From NCBI GenBank assembly GCA_003640385.1, contig RCAB01000264.1, positions 1 through 64,000 on the forward strand: a stretch of DNA of 64,000 nucleotides. Direction: 5' to 3'. Position 1 is the stretch's first letter, and every line of letters starts with the position of its first letter. Of the stretch, positions 25,517-38,990 are shown piece after piece. The notes under the pieces were generated by a model. It was given only the letters and a program-made list of their open reading frames with translations, was not told the origin of the DNA and searched no databases. This DNA is from Setaria digitata. Taxonomy: Eukaryota > Nematoda > Chromadorea > Rhabditida > Setariidae. The position numbers and the translations under genes were made by a program.

Positions 25517-26893
25517 AGAGGATACGGCGTTTAGCGATCCACTAAGCGATTACACAGGCGATTTTGATATTGTGCGATTTTTGGACGAGAACAGGTGATC
25601 TTTTTCTTAATGTTATTTTATTTTATTAATATTTTTATTCCAGATTGAGCTGTATCCATGGATAGTATGTCATATTCATTTATTTCACTCAAGTTCTCAT
25701 TGACGACCAATATGTAATGTAGTAATGGTGGATGATATTAGTTAGAGAATATAATAGATTGTAACATATTAAAATAGAAAGAAAGAACTTCAGTTAAATG
25801 CAAATATTTCGAAACAACTGTGTCAATATGGTTGAGGTTTTTCATTCCTGGTCAAAACAATGATTTTTCAAGTTTTTATTATGAATTAGAAATTTACGCT
25901 ATAGCCGGATTAAGGAGATATTTAATACTTAATCTGGATCTAGTTAGTTCTAAGATGATTGGAAAATTTAAAAGAATTCTTATAACTGTTGTCGATTTTT
26001 TAAACGGTTTTTTATATCACATTGATATGAATATTGTTTAACCCTACAACTGACGTCCTAATATAATATTAAAGTTAAAAATTATCATAAATGAGTGTTT
26101 TCGATATCGTTTATAAAGTTAACGATGAAACGTGTAAGATAACCACTATATGCTCTGTTTGTTAGTTGGTAATTTAAAAATATAGAATGGAAAAGGTTAA
26201 TTAAACAAAGATGATCAAAAAAATTTAGATGAGGTATTTTCAAAGGAACTTTTTTTCGAGTGTTCATGTTCTGAAAGTGATACGATTTCAGGAAAAAAAT
26301 AACCTCGTCTTATTAGAGAATATTTTTTTCTTTTTTTTTTTTTGTATTTTATGCATACATATTTGAGAATGAGTAAGAAGCAATAACTATATTAGCTTTA
26401 CCAATAGGAGGCGTTAAATATAGGGTTAGTGATTTCTGTTTTTTTTTTTTTTTTTTCAAGAAAGGTTTTCTAATATTTTGTTATATTAGCAAATAGTGCA
26501 TATCCGTATCCCCGTTGAACAGTTTAGATGCTCTTTTAGTATGCCTTGTTTCAGAATTTAAAAAAAAATTCTCGATGGATGTCGAAATTCATTAATTTGA
26601 AGTAGTTTTAATCTTTTTTTCGGAAATTTTAAAGTACGTATGATGTATTTTTTTTTTTTTTAATTTAAAATTTCACAAATGCACTTTCATTTATCATCGT
26701 TACTACCACCAACATTATCAAAAAGGACTGTAGTTTTGCAGTACTCCAGTTGATAGTCCTGTGGCAGATAGTACGCGGTTCATCTCACAACAGATACAAG
26801 GTCATCATCACCATCACCTTCACCATCATCAGCAACAACACCAGCAGCATCACCAACAACAACAACAACAATCTCAACAACATCATTATCAGC

Positions 26894-26924
<31 letters not shown>

Positions 26925-29778
26925 GCAACAGCAACAACAACAACATCATCCACCGCTGCCGCAATCACATCAAAATATCACATCTGTTGCAATTTCTGAA
27001 GCGGCCAACAAAATGATGTATCAGAATCCGGCTAGGTAAGATGATTAATTTTATTGTCGAATGAAATGATTTCTGCGATAATTTTACCACATAAAATAAC
27101 TGATCTCTACGTGATAGATGTCAAATTCTAAGAAGAATTACGTTGTAATTGATTGTATTTTAAGCTACGATGCAAAATTTTGAATATTGGTTTTTTTTTT
27201 TTTTTTTTTTTTTAAAGCTTAAAGCTTTTATATGAATTTGTCAGTTGGGTATCCGAAACAAATTCGAATGATGGCTGGCTGGTAAGTGATATAGGGGGAA
27301 TGGAATTGAGCCGCGCTACATAATCTTTCATTATTTCATCATCCTTTATTCCAAATATAGCACAGAGGTTGAATTTCTTCCCTTATCAGTAACAAAGGGT
27401 AATATGCCTGCTAGATAATTTTAACTGTTGAATTAATTAAGCATAAGCTATGCTTCTGGGTTTTTTCTTTTTTTATATAGAAATAGAATCAAATAGTAAA
27501 ATTAATCTATGTATATGATAATAAGCTGTTGCGCAAAAATAAACAAATAAATAGGATACTGTAAAGTTTTATAGAGGAAATAAATAAAGGATTACATGTG
27601 AGATGTGTTATACCAATAAATAATAATTGTTGTTTAAAAAAAAAGAAACGCTTTGAATTTGATAATACAAAATAATAATCGTTTTGGAATTGTGGTCGGT
27701 GAATGTGGCTTATCTAAAAAGAAAAAAGGAAAAGATTTTTCATTTCGAGAGAACCAAATAATATTAAAATTTCGAATAACGATCCAAGTAATAGTAATGA
27801 CAATGATAGTATTTTGCGTAATTGTATTAACTATGAAGTTTGTTGTTAGCTTTAATTAAGGTGATGGAAGATAAAAGGGAAGTTGAAGATTTTCAAGTTA
27901 TTTTTGTTTTGTTTTATATAGATCTAAAATACTTCTGGACCCTAGTTTTTTCTTTTCCAACTAATAACAAATGTATTATTTCGAATAAATATCCTTAGGT
28001 ATTAAATTGCAATATTTAGGAAAAGATAGGGAAAAATATGGTATAATTATTTGGAAATGATAATGTTAATTTCATACATTTTGAAACAAATTCTTTCAAT
28101 AATTACGAAAAAATCTAAAGAGAACAGGATAGAAGAAGAAAGAGGGAGGAAAAAATAGGATATTTTACGAGAAATTAATTATTTCACTCCAATCATCGAC
28201 TGTTGTATTTTGAAGAAAAAAAAAAATGAAAATAAGAAAAAGAAAGTGGAAGGAATATAGACTGGGAAAGAAGACATAGTGAAGGAAAGATGGATGAAAA
28301 GTTATTTGATAAAGGTAGAGATTATCTAATTAGTTAATTATTCTTCAATCAGTTTCACTCTTCTTTTTTTGGTTTCGACAAACTAGTTTTTCTTTAAGTC
28401 TAACTGCTAATTACTAATTGTTTGCAAATTGTTTCACAGCAAATGATGATGAGCCAAATCAGCATGACAACTGTTGCATTCATTTATCAAATGACCATTT
28501 CGTTTCCTTACACATCTCTCTCTACTCATCCATTTTTTTTTCCTTTTTTTCTTTTCTTTCCTTTTTTTTTTTTTTTTTTTTTTTTGGAAAGAGGAAGATG
28601 GTTCCTGGTACTGATCGAATCGAGACCATCTTTTCAATCATTTTTGTTGTTTATTTGTTTACGTCGGTGTTGTTTATTGTTTGATGATTTTCTTATTAAC
28701 ATATCGTCAAAATTAGACAATTTAAATCAAAATTTGCCGAAGATTAATAATAAAATTGTTATGATTTCTTCCTTTTTTTTGTAATTTCCAAATTACATTT
28801 CTTCTAAATATGGTCATTTTTTATAATATGATATGCGTGTTTGTAATTGAGTTCACTACACTGATAAATAAAATGAAGCATTAGTAGTTTGAAATTCACT
28901 GAAGCAAACTAGATGTAAGTCTTTTGTTGCCCGAGTTAGGTAAGGAGTATTAATTTGCTGGGGCAAATCTAAATTTTATATTTCGATCTTTTTAATGACC
29001 ATTTTTTCATTTATGCTTTCATTAGCTAATTCCACGCATCATTAATCTTTCTTCAGGTTACCCGATAGTCCTCCAATCACGGATATCTCAGGTGCTGGTT
29101 CGTCGGGCTCACCGAGCTCTGCTTCTGATTCACCGTATTCACCTGATAATTATCAAAATTACCAACGTAAGTCCTTTATGATAAAATTGTTGAATGAGTT
29201 TCATAATAAAATCGACTGAACCAAACTGATTAATGGATTTCAAAATAGGTGCAAAATTTAAATATTTTCAAGAAAAGATTTCCTTTACATACATGTAATA
29301 CCATTGAAAAAATATATTTAACAAACTCCTTTTGCTACAGAAAAATAGTGCTTCGGACATTTTGCAAGACAAATTGTCACGAAACGCAAGAAAATGACAG
29401 AGATGGACCAAAAGAATTTTTTTTTATACATGTTAAAATGGCACCGTGAAAGGTAATGGGAGAAACAAAAATCACGAACCATGATTTTTGAAAGAGTTGA
29501 TATGAATAAATGGTGACAGTTTTTTAAAATGTAAAAGGATGAATTGACCTTCTTTCGTTCAGTTCATCTCTTTCACTAGTTCAAATATAAAATGACCTTT
29601 TCTTCTCCGTAGCTTAAGAATTACGAGACAGTTTTCATACCGAAACAAGATATTTTTCTCTTTGAAATTCATATACAGGTTATATATATATTTAATTTTA
29701 ATATAATAATATATAATATATATATAATTTTAATTTAATTTTAATAATTTAATATATATATTTTATATATAAAATGTA

Positions 29779-29822
<44 letters not shown>

Positions 29823-32800
29823 TAAATATTGTATATATGCTCTACTTATTTAAAAAAAATACATGCATATTTTATTTATATAGACAGATATAGCTTGTCT
29901 TTATATATATATACTTCTTCGTTTAAATAATCATTTTCCCTCTAGGATTAAGTATGGAAGATGTAATGACGAAAAAAAAAAGAACTGAATAATGTTATTG
30001 CGATCTAGCGAAAGCATTTACTGTCATTTATAAATCATTTTTTCAAAACTCTGTTAACTGTTTTTGTTCAAGTAATCGTCTTTAATGATTGTCCCATCGG
30101 CATGAATATTACTACTTTCATAAAATCTACGAGTTGATACTTAAAAGTGACATAAAGTTATTTACAGTAATTCATGGTACTCAGCAAAATGGCAATGGCT
30201 TAATTCTTGGTGTACGTCCTGATCTAGCAACACATATGTTGGTACCGCAGGAACTTCTGCAGCAGAATCACATTGGCAACCGTATATTGCAGCACGTATT
30301 ACCATCACCACAGTCTGATTTCATCGGCAGTAGTAGTGGATATCCACCACAGTCTACACCTTCTGCATTACCTCAGGTATTCAGCATTTGAAGTCTTTTG
30401 AAGTGTTCTTCCCTTTATAACGGTTGTGCGTATTTGATAACTGGATTGATGATTTTTGATACCCATTCATAATGCTTAAAAATTAAAAAAAAAAAAATCA
30501 ATTAATATCCTACTTTGTGTAATACGTGATATTTCGTGTCTTTTAAAATTTCTCTGTCGAATTATCTTAATCCTTCTAGGTCTCGCCACCTACCGTCAAT
30601 ATGAGACCAGTTAATAGTGGTTATCTAATCCAGAGTAATGACTATCAGATGGATCCCTATAGCAATGTGATCAATTCAGCAACTAGTGATGGTGATGGTT
30701 CTAGCTCTCAGAATGATGGCCAAGTAAGTCGTAAACGTGTACGGTCGGAGCAACAACAACCAGCGCAGCAGCAGCAACAACAACAACAACAGCAACAACA
30801 GCCGCATAATCCAGTTTCAGCTAATGTGAAAAGTGAACCGCAAAAGGCATATTATCGAATTATTCGATTCACTGTAGTTTTGAAGAAAAGCGTAGGATAG
30901 ATGGATTTTCTTTTTTTCATTGCAAAATTTTCTTTGAAAATTTGGAATTCTCACTTTGAAGTTCTTACTGGAATAAAAATAAGTGAATGGATTTTTATGT
31001 AATAAGTAGAGGAGTTCATTTTCTTGTAACGTTTCGAACGGCCGTTGTAGCCAGTGTATGACACAGCCTTATTAGAGTAATGGAATATTTGCTTTCAGGT
31101 ATTCTCATTGCCCAGTCAGCTTTCTGTAATATCATCACCAGTAACTACAGTAGAAGATTTTGATGATAGCTTTCACCAGCAAGCAATCAAATTTACTGCA
31201 TTTAATGAGGAACATTGGGCTACTTTGTACGACATCAACCAACGACCATTACATCAGTTAGAAATGCATGTGGTGGCAGATAAAGGATTCAATTATAGTA
31301 CTATGGATAATTGCTTTGTAAATCAAAAGAAAAATCATTTTCAGGTTTGAATTTTTTATAATATTTATTTTATTTTTTCATTGTTGATTTCTTTATCTTT
31401 GCAGCCAGTTTCCCTGTTTGCGTTCATTTATTTAGCTTCCAGTTTTTACAAAACTTAACCGGTGTTGGGGTATCATGTTTCATACATATCTCTAGTGAAC
31501 AAATTTTTTTGTAGTGTTTACTTACGAGAATTTTTCCATCGACTTCGCATATTTTTATTTCTGTTGGTATCGTACTTTATGTCATCACTTTTTAACTTCG
31601 AACAAACATTGAGAATTAAAGTCCTAAATTCTTGTAGATTTCTGTACATATCGAAGCAATCGACAATCATCCTCCAAACTTCGTTAAAATAGGCAACGAA
31701 CTTAAAATGGTAAAAGAGTTTAAGCTAGCTTTTTGTGGTGTAAAAAGTGAAATGCCAACATCAGAAATACAAATCAAACAGTCTACAACAGATAGGAGGC
31801 CAGTACCACATGATCCGGTCTCGTAAGTTTCTTTTTTTACGAAATGATAGTAAAATTGCAACAGACAAAAAAAAAAAAAAAAAAAATGGTATCAACCCGA
31901 AGAAATATTTGGAAATAATTGGCTGCTTATACTATCAAATTTTTCTTTTTTTCTGTATTTAAAATAATTTAATGCCAAAATCTTTGAAATTTTTCTTTTC
32001 TGCTTCTTGAAAGTTAGCGAAGTATCGCATAATTATAACAGCTCAAATTTGTTAAATATTAGCATCAAGTTTCCAGTAAACTGAGGTTTTAATATTTCAG
32101 TCTTGAAATTCATGAACGACGAATGACAAAAGTAACCGTGCCAAGGCTACATTTTTCCGAAACAACAATGAATAATCAGCGGAAAAATGGTCGTCCAAAC
32201 CCGGACCAAAAATACTTTCTACTTGTTGTCCGTCTAATTGCATGTACTGCTGATGGACACGATGCAATTGTTCAAGCTTATCAATCCGAAAAAGTAATTG
32301 TTCGAGTAGGTTTTCCGTTACATTCTACTGTTTAAATACTGATTTATGAAATCTAGTTCTTGATCACAAAGAAGAAAAGGTAAATAAAAAATTGTCGACC
32401 AAAGATGATATACAATGCAGAAAATGAATGGTAAAAGTAGTTAGCGATTTTATATTTAGTAAAAAATAAAAGATTAGTAGATGCTGATTTTTAACTGTGT
32501 ACTATGATTGTTGTTAAACTTCAAGCAAATTTTTCTTATAGGCTTCAAATCCAGGTCAGTTTGAGCCACCAGATTCTGATGCTACATGGCAGAAGAACGG
32601 TTCAACTCTTTATTATAACAGTGGTTCAGTGGCAATTGGTACAGATCGAGCTGTTGCGCCGTTGACCGTCGGTGGTGACATCTATTGCTCTGGAGTAGTA
32701 CATCGTCCCTCTGATCGTCGAATGAAAGAAGAAATCCACGAGGTTCATTTATCAATTTTATTTTTTTCCCCCTCCCCCTCCCCCCATCTCTTTTCCCTTC

Positions 32801-35740
32801 ATTCAGTATAGTTAATATCGATTACCATTCTGTAATGGTATCCTACGAAATACCTTCCTTATATGTCTTTCGAAGATTAATAATTTTTTTGTAACTACAA
32901 TAGTTAGAAAACATAATTTCTTGTTGTATATTTCCAGGTGGACACCAAAAGCGCCTTATCACACCTTGCCCAAATTCGTGTCGTTGGTTATTCGTACAAA
33001 CCTGAAATAGCCTTGAAATGGGGTCTATCGGAAGAAAATCGTCATAGAGTCGGTGTTATTGCGCAAGAGTTAGCCGAGATTTTACCGGATGCCGTTACAG
33101 ACAATGGAGATTTTTTACAGGTATTTCTTGAATTGCACTCTGTTCTCTTGTCTCATTTCTGGAATTTTTCAAAATGAACAAGGACATATAAATCATGTTT
33201 GAAAGGATGTTTTAGCCGCGTCGTAGACTATAGGTTGCAAATCAGTAAGTTTAAGTAAGGTGTTACATTTAGTAGGTAGTGGTATAAAGTGACTGGTTCA
33301 ATTTTCAGGTTGATGATTCACGGATATTCTACGAAACAGTTGCAGCAGCAACTGAGCTCTGTCGCCTCACAGGAAATTTGGAGCACAAAATTGAGGCAGT
33401 TGAGAAATTATCTCACAAATTGGCTAGACTGCATCGACGAAAAAATAAAGATGTTGGTAGCCTAGCAAGTGGCCTAAGTGATCTTGGATTTTCGGATAAA
33501 GCAAGCTTCGTATCATCGCATACCTCACTTGCTTCGATTACGCCATCCTGTGTTTCACGCGATAAATGTCATCGTAGGCAAGTACTTTCCATTATTTTGA
33601 TATTTTGTCTCATAAAAACCTTTATTTAGTGCTTGCCTCGCAGAGCCTTAAATTTCTATTTTTAAAATTTTCAGAAATCTTCATAAAATACAAATATTGT
33701 TTTGTAGGGATGACAAAGAAAGGAGCAGAAGCCGTGAAAAACATTGGCATTGCAGAAATCCGTCTTGTCACCGTGCGGAACCACCGTTATGCAGTTCTAA
33801 AGTAACGCAGGGGACGATTGTTGCTCTCGTTGGTGTAATGGCCGTTTGGTAAGAGTTTTTTGAATTTTTTTGAAGCTCAGTTAAATGTTTAAAGGCTGTA
33901 TTTAGTGAGTCGAATTATTTGCTTGTTTTTTTTTTTTTGTTACGAAACATCGGTTAATTTTAAATTTGCTTCAGTCCATATGAATATTCCCAAAAATATG
34001 CTTTATTTGAACAGTAATCTGTGGAAAGACGGGAATTTTTTCAGGAATGACAGTTTGTTGAATTTAGTGATCGCGAAATTTCGAAATTAAAAGATTTTTT
34101 TCTTGCAGTTTAATAGCAATGTCAACATTATATGTATTGGATTGGCACAATCGAACATTTGGATATCAGAAAAGGCCATACATTTTTGAAAGTACATCCA
34201 CCAATGGACCAGTGATGGAACAAGGCGGTAAAATTGGTCAAATTGTCCAAGTAAAGGATAACGTTTGGAAACCACCATTACAACTGAATGCTCCACCATT
34301 AAGCGTTTCATGTGATCATATGTATTGTCGTATGTTCTGTTGCATGCAACTTGATGAATATAGCAAACCGAATAATAAAGCTGCTGATAAGGTTTGGGTC
34401 GAGTTTCATTTCCTTTTAATTTTTTGAATTTGCAGGTAAAGTTTAGAGGATACTTTACTCCTTGAGTTGCTTTGGGGCTTTTATGACATTTTTTTTTTTT
34501 TTTTTAGTAATTTCATGTTAATTTAAAAACTGTAAAAAGAAAATGATTCCAGTCTCGTTTTTTTTTCTTTTTTTTCTTTTTGCTATAATTCACTACATGG
34601 TGCCGAGTTCTGGTTTAGCAGTATTTCTTTTTTACATGCTTGGCAAATAAAATTGAAATCAATTATTGCTATATTTCTCTTGACAGGAATTCCAATTAGG
34701 AAGTGTACAGTTTACTTTTCAGGACCAGCAGAGAGTTTCGACTCTGTCACAGCAGCAGCAACCACTATTAAAAGCTAGTAGTCCTGAAAATCGAGCGACG
34801 TCTCTTGATCACGCGGTTTTTTCATCATTAGCATCAGATATTACCATTGAAGTACTGGATTTCAATATAACCATTGATGGACGGTATTGTACAAATGATA
34901 GCTGCAAGCCAAAACGTGGTCTCTACACTCTTTATATACCAATTTCACCGACTATGCCAACTGTTCCCCTTGAAATTAAATTTGAGTACGTTTTGTTTGA
35001 CTGAATTTAAATATGTTCTATACATTTTGAGTTTTCAATTTTTTCTCTGACAATACGCATTCCTAGAATAGTATCTAAATTATTCGATTTGTTTCAATAA
35101 TGCTGCAAGAGTTCAATTTTATGAATTTCATACAGGTAAACAGTTGCTCCCTGGGCTGAGTGATTGATTCCGGTAACATGCTGAGATATGACAAGTCCGG
35201 AAATATATTTCAACTCTGCGTAGATGAATATGCTTGTATAATTGAATAACAAGTCAACATTTTTCTGACTGACTTGACATGGAGTTATGCCTGGATTTTT
35301 CTCAAGATTTCAACTTTGATTGTAAATTTTAGTGTTGGTGATAGTGGTAATTATATCGATAACTGCGGTAGTTTACGAGACTTTGATCAAAAACCATGTA
35401 ATGATGAACATGCTGTAAGGATGGATCGCGGAAAGCAACCAGTCGTTCAAAAGGTATTTGAAATTTTCATTTAAATCTACACATTTTTTTCTTTTTTTGT
35501 CCATTTAATAGTTCTTTGTTTTTGTTTTTTAACATCGCGTATAACAACCCGTAAGTTTCTTTTCAGATAGTAGAAGGGATCTATGAATTACCGGTTGGCA
35601 ATTATATGCACAGTGCATATCGATTTCGAATTGGTTATAGTACTGAATCTTGTAACATGAACGAATCTCAACGGGGACGAAGCTTTGATGAATATAACTT
35701 GGTTTTCTATCGTCGTTGCCAAACTGAAATGAATTTTTAA
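17077..35740 (+). CDS. myrf-1: Myelin regulatory factor homologue, membrane-bound self-cleaving transcription factor
   Basis: MYRF proteins sit in the ER membrane, trimerise, cleave themselves and release an N-terminal transcription factor to the nucleus. In C. elegans myrf-1 acts in larval development. Seventeen exons join in phase to about 1102 aa: 17077-17122, 25519-25594, 26742-27035, 29057-29166, 30168-30376, 30580-30846, 31099-31344, 31638-31822, 32101-32305, 32542-32742, 32938-33120, 33309-33577, 33708-33848, 34109-34391, 34687-34985, 35333-35453, 35567-35740. Seen in order: acidic N-terminus, His/Gln tract, a LPDSPP motif, second Gln tract, Ndt80-like DNA-binding domain (about 350-545, with KNHFQ and LHFSETT), S74/ICA domain with catalytic S603 and K608 in PSDRRMK, coiled segment, one membrane segment near 797-819, and a Cys-rich luminal C2 domain. 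The exon 12 donor is GC at 33578. The exon 6 donor is uncertain (30846, 30873 or 30891, all phase 0). Confidence 0.95.
19435..19510. repeat. TATG/TGTG microsatellite
   Basis: Imperfect repeats of ATGTGTGT, ATGTATGT and TATATATG in myrf-1 intron 1. A second imperfect array of GGAGAT/GAAGAT lies close by at 19673-19715. The minus-strand open frame across both is low-complexity. Confidence 0.75.
20580..20840. other. Relatively GC-rich, CGATC-bearing island in myrf-1 intron 1
   Basis: Compared with its surroundings this stretch is rich in C and CpG. It repeats ACGATC (20582, 20672, 20698) and ATCACCG-type words, then grades into ATC/CAA trinucleotides. It follows a long A-rich, T-poor tract (20280-20560). 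No continuous reading frame or clear splice exon was found. It may be an enhancer or an untranslated first exon from a second promoter. Confidence 0.3.
22612..22640. repeat. (GA)n microsatellite
   Basis: About 14 GA dinucleotides in myrf-1 intron 1, with a related GA-rich run at 22447-22483. Confidence 0.85.
23320..24125. repeat. TTA/TTAT satellite-like array, about 800 bp
   Basis: A long imperfect array of TTA, TTAT and TTTA words with a strong T-over-A purine/pyrimidine bias on the plus strand. It lacks stop codons in some frames and so yields long Tyr/Leu/Ile-rich open frames, which are not genes. It lies in myrf-1 intron 1. Confidence 0.85.
24229..24256. repeat. 28-bp perfect palindrome
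   Basis: TAACCATTATAT joined to its mirror through TA repeats. It reads the same on both strands from 24229 to 24256. It sits at the end of the TTA array and could extrude as a cruciform or be a (TA)n expansion within a small palindrome. Confidence 0.8.
24664..24765. repeat. Polypurine tract
   Basis: About 100 bases almost wholly A and G on the plus strand, with few interruptions, in myrf-1 intron 1. Such tracts can form triplex DNA. Function here is unknown. Confidence 0.6.
26800..26950 (+). repeat. CAN trinucleotide array coding poly-His and poly-Gln in MYRF
   Basis: CAT/CAC codons followed by CAA/CAG codons in myrf-1 exon 3 give a His-rich then Gln-rich segment near residues 61-110. The longest Gln run is close to the end. 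The array is read in the splice-supported frame. Two other frames and the reverse strand are also open here and are shadows. Confidence 0.9.
29672..29835. repeat. (TA)n-rich tract
   Basis: Long TA dinucleotide runs, the purest near 29788-29818, with TTTAA spacers, in the 1.0 kb myrf-1 intron between exons 4 and 5. Confidence 0.85.
30751..30803 (+). repeat. Second poly-Gln tract in MYRF
   Basis: CAA/CAG codons in exon 6, broken only by Pro-Ala, just before the NVKSEPQK segment. The mixed codon use suggests the tract is kept as protein rather than being a pure slippage product. Confidence 0.85.
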
Positions 35741-36794
35741 AATTCAGATTTACCAATATGATTGGAATTTAATTCTTTTTTTCTTCGAATTTATCGGAAG
35801 AAACTTCCAAACTTTCAAAGTATCTGTGAAGTAATTTTTTTTAGGAACGTATTTCTGGGGCTGTCTAGAAATTTCATAAGGAAAAATTTTGGCTAATAAT
35901 GATAAGATTGTCTCGAACAGCTTATTGTTTGTTTCCACTTGAATAACTCTTAGTCGGAGATTTTGCCTAACAGATAAAGCCTGTCATATGAAGCCTTAAA
36001 TGTTGTCTGCTTCTATAGTAGCAGTAATCATTCATCTTTGGCAGTTTATTTACAAATCACATCTTGTTTTACTTCTTTCTTAAAATGTTGCATCAGTTTT
36101 ATTTTTCTCCTTGCTATTATTTGGTGTATTATTATTTAGGAATTTTTTTTTTAGCCTATCAATTTTATGAAGACACCAAAATAATATGTGATATGATGTC
36201 GGATGATTTGCGTTTTTATCAGACTTGATATATGAGTGTTACTTTTTATTTTGAATGAACGATTTTAAGTTAGGTTGAAGCGGGTGGTGTAATGAGGAAG
36301 AAACGTTTATTAATTTCAAGTACCAATATAAGTAATGGTACATTAATAATGCTGGTAAGTAATTAATATATATCTTGATAATTTACGTACATTTTAAACC
36401 TATGAAGGTAGTATAACTTCCTTACTACTGCTGTTTTGAAATGATCCGTACAGCTCAGCTGTTATAATCTGTTGTTATTCCCATTCATTGATATTTTATC
36501 TGCCAATTTTTCGTAATTTTCATTTTTTCTCATTTTTTTATCCTTTTTTTTTTTTTGAAATTTCCATTGTACAGAAGAATTTATTTCTGTTTATTTATAT
36601 TATCGATCTCTTCATTGTCATATAAATTCTTTTCATTACTAGCAATTATACCAGTCAGTGGTTATGTTTTGCATTTTAAAATAGGAAGAAGGTTGGTGAT
36701 ATTGTAGTCTATAAATTTTATGCAAGAAATCGAGAAAGCTTAGTTAGCATCTGAAAATTTTGATGGTTCAAAAATCGAAGAAGTTAGAAAAACG

Positions 36795-36831
<37 letters not shown>

Positions 36832-38959
36832 AAGTTAGACAGCTCCTGTGGTGCTAGTTTATAGTGCAAGTTTCTAATTTTTCTAATATAGCTCATTGAT
36901 CCGATGCATCCAAGCATAAAATTGTGCAACTAGATGCTAACAAACATAGCCATAGCCATAAGTTACAATTGACTTTTTTGACTTTTAACCATTGCACTGA
37001 TTGAAGTTTTTTTGTTTCATTTTAGAAATTGTAAACTGCTTAAAATTTTCATTTTTTTTCAATTATTTGATATTTTTACTTATTTCAATTTCTTTTTGTT
37101 TGTGCATTTGATGAACTAATTTTTTTCTTTTTTTTTTTTTCGCTAAATTACCTTTCCTAAAAGGTGTTTGAGTTCCTGGACATTGCTGTAGTATCTCTTT
37201 TTTTTTTTTAAATTATTGTATAGTTTATACACTTCTCTTGGATTACTCATTCGGATTATATTTTGTCATAAGTTAAATAATGAAATATTATCTGCTTGAA
37301 AATATCGGTTGACCTTTCATGATAAAAATTTCTCGTTGGTAAAAATCGAATCAGAAAGTGAATCTCGTTTAATTTACAGGCTTGTTTGAATTTCAACCTA
37401 GAAAACTGCTAAAATATTTGATTCGATAATTTAGTTATAATTGTAATAGATAGGCAATTGACATTGCTATTTGGTGAAAATTACAATGAACTAAATCGTA
37501 TTGGAATGAGGCAATTTCACTTATCTCTATATTCACATAAAGTTAAAAATTTGAAATTAGCAAGGCGGAAATAATTACAACAAGCTGTGGGATGTATTTG
37601 ATAAATGAAGCTGAGATGATCAATTTGTTTGAATTCAGCTCAGGATGTGGACGAAAATGTGAAATAAATCAAAATACAAATGGGAATTGAGTTGAATTTT
37701 AACCCATAACACGATATAATATGTGTGAAATATGCAAATGTAATTTGTTTCCTCTTTCTTCATCATCTCTTAATATTATTTATTAATATCCATCCGTTTT
37801 CCTATTTTTTTTTTTTTTTATTAAATTTTTTTTTTTTTTTTCTTTTCCTTTTTAGCACAAAAAAGAAAAAAAAAAGAAGGGAAGTGAAATAAACGGAAAA
37901 TATCAAAATTTTGTCAGCAGCAGCAGTATTAGCTATTGAATTTGAAATAAAATAAAAAAGAAAAGTTTTTCTTGACAAATGTTTGTTGTTATAGATTGAG
38001 GAGTGATAATGTGATTTGTTGAGAAAAAAAAAAAAAAAAAAAATAGAAAAAATTTCTTCTCGTATCTGCTAATGATGCCAAATATTTTGTGTATGATAAT
38101 GATCGATGCAATCCATCAACAAATGTAATTTCTTTTTTCTTTTTCTTTTTCTTTTTTAACTTCAAAGTAAAAATATCAACATTCTCAAATTCGATCTGCT
38201 CGATTCTTTCAGCTTTTTTATTTTATTTTCTTTTTTTTTCCCCCCCAAAATTTCAGTTCTTTTTAATTCACTTTCATTTCATTTCTTTCCTTTTTTTTTT
38301 TTCAATTCAATTTTTATCAATTCATTTAATTTCATTTAATTTCTATTTTTTTTTTGCATAATTCTTTTAATTATTACTGCTAATCTATTCCTCAATTCAT
38401 TTTATTCTTAATGATTAATTTACCCACTTTTTTTCCTGTCAATGAAAGAAGAAAAGGCAGTTCTTTTGTTTTCGAGTTTTTTTTTATCTTTTATGTCTTG
38501 TTATTTGTTTGTTTTTGTTTTTGTTTTTTAATCAAAAATTCATCTTCAATAATATTATTATTTTAGTGTGTTACTGAAAGGAATTATTAAAATTTGAGAC
38601 ATCACCCATTTTTTTTTTCCCCAACTTAATATGCATATGATAAAATTTTCAAATATGTTATATAAATTTGATGTTGAGATTAGAAAAAATCTTTTTTTTT
38701 TTCTTCTTTTGGTTTTATATAAAAATTCTGATTAAAAAGAATTTTGCAAAAAAAGCAAGTGAAAAGAAAAATGAAGAAAATAAAATTTTTAAAGTAATTA
38801 CGTAAATTTTCCAATTCTTAAGTGGCTAATTAAGTATGATGACGAAAGAGGAATATTTATAGTCTTCAAATACATACTTGAGAAAAAGTTTTAAATGTAA
38901 AAAATTTGAACTATGGCAATTCCTTCCAGTTTCTTTTTCTCGTTTTCATTTCTTTTCTC

Positions 38960-38990
<31 letters not shown>

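Larger units (their letters stand above)
17123..25518. other. Long first intron of myrf-1 (8.4 kb)
   Basis: It separates a 15-codon first coding exon from the rest. The phase 1 junction (G then AG) fits exactly. The intron holds microsatellites, a purine-rich stretch, a relatively GC-rich island near 20580-20830 and many poly(T) runs. No separate gene is supported. Its size and structure suggest it carries enhancers or alternative 5' exons (inference). Confidence 0.8.

Noticed and set aside
26750..27016. Asn-rich and Val/Asp-rich frames overlapping the MYRF Gln tract
   Set aside because: Shadows of the CAN repeat. The splice-supported frame is the His/Gln one.
28418..28784. Plus-strand frames of 88 and 120 codons
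   Set aside because: They span a long poly(T)/C-rich run inside the myrf-1 intron between exons 3 and 4, giving Phe runs. Frames overlap and no splice phase fits.
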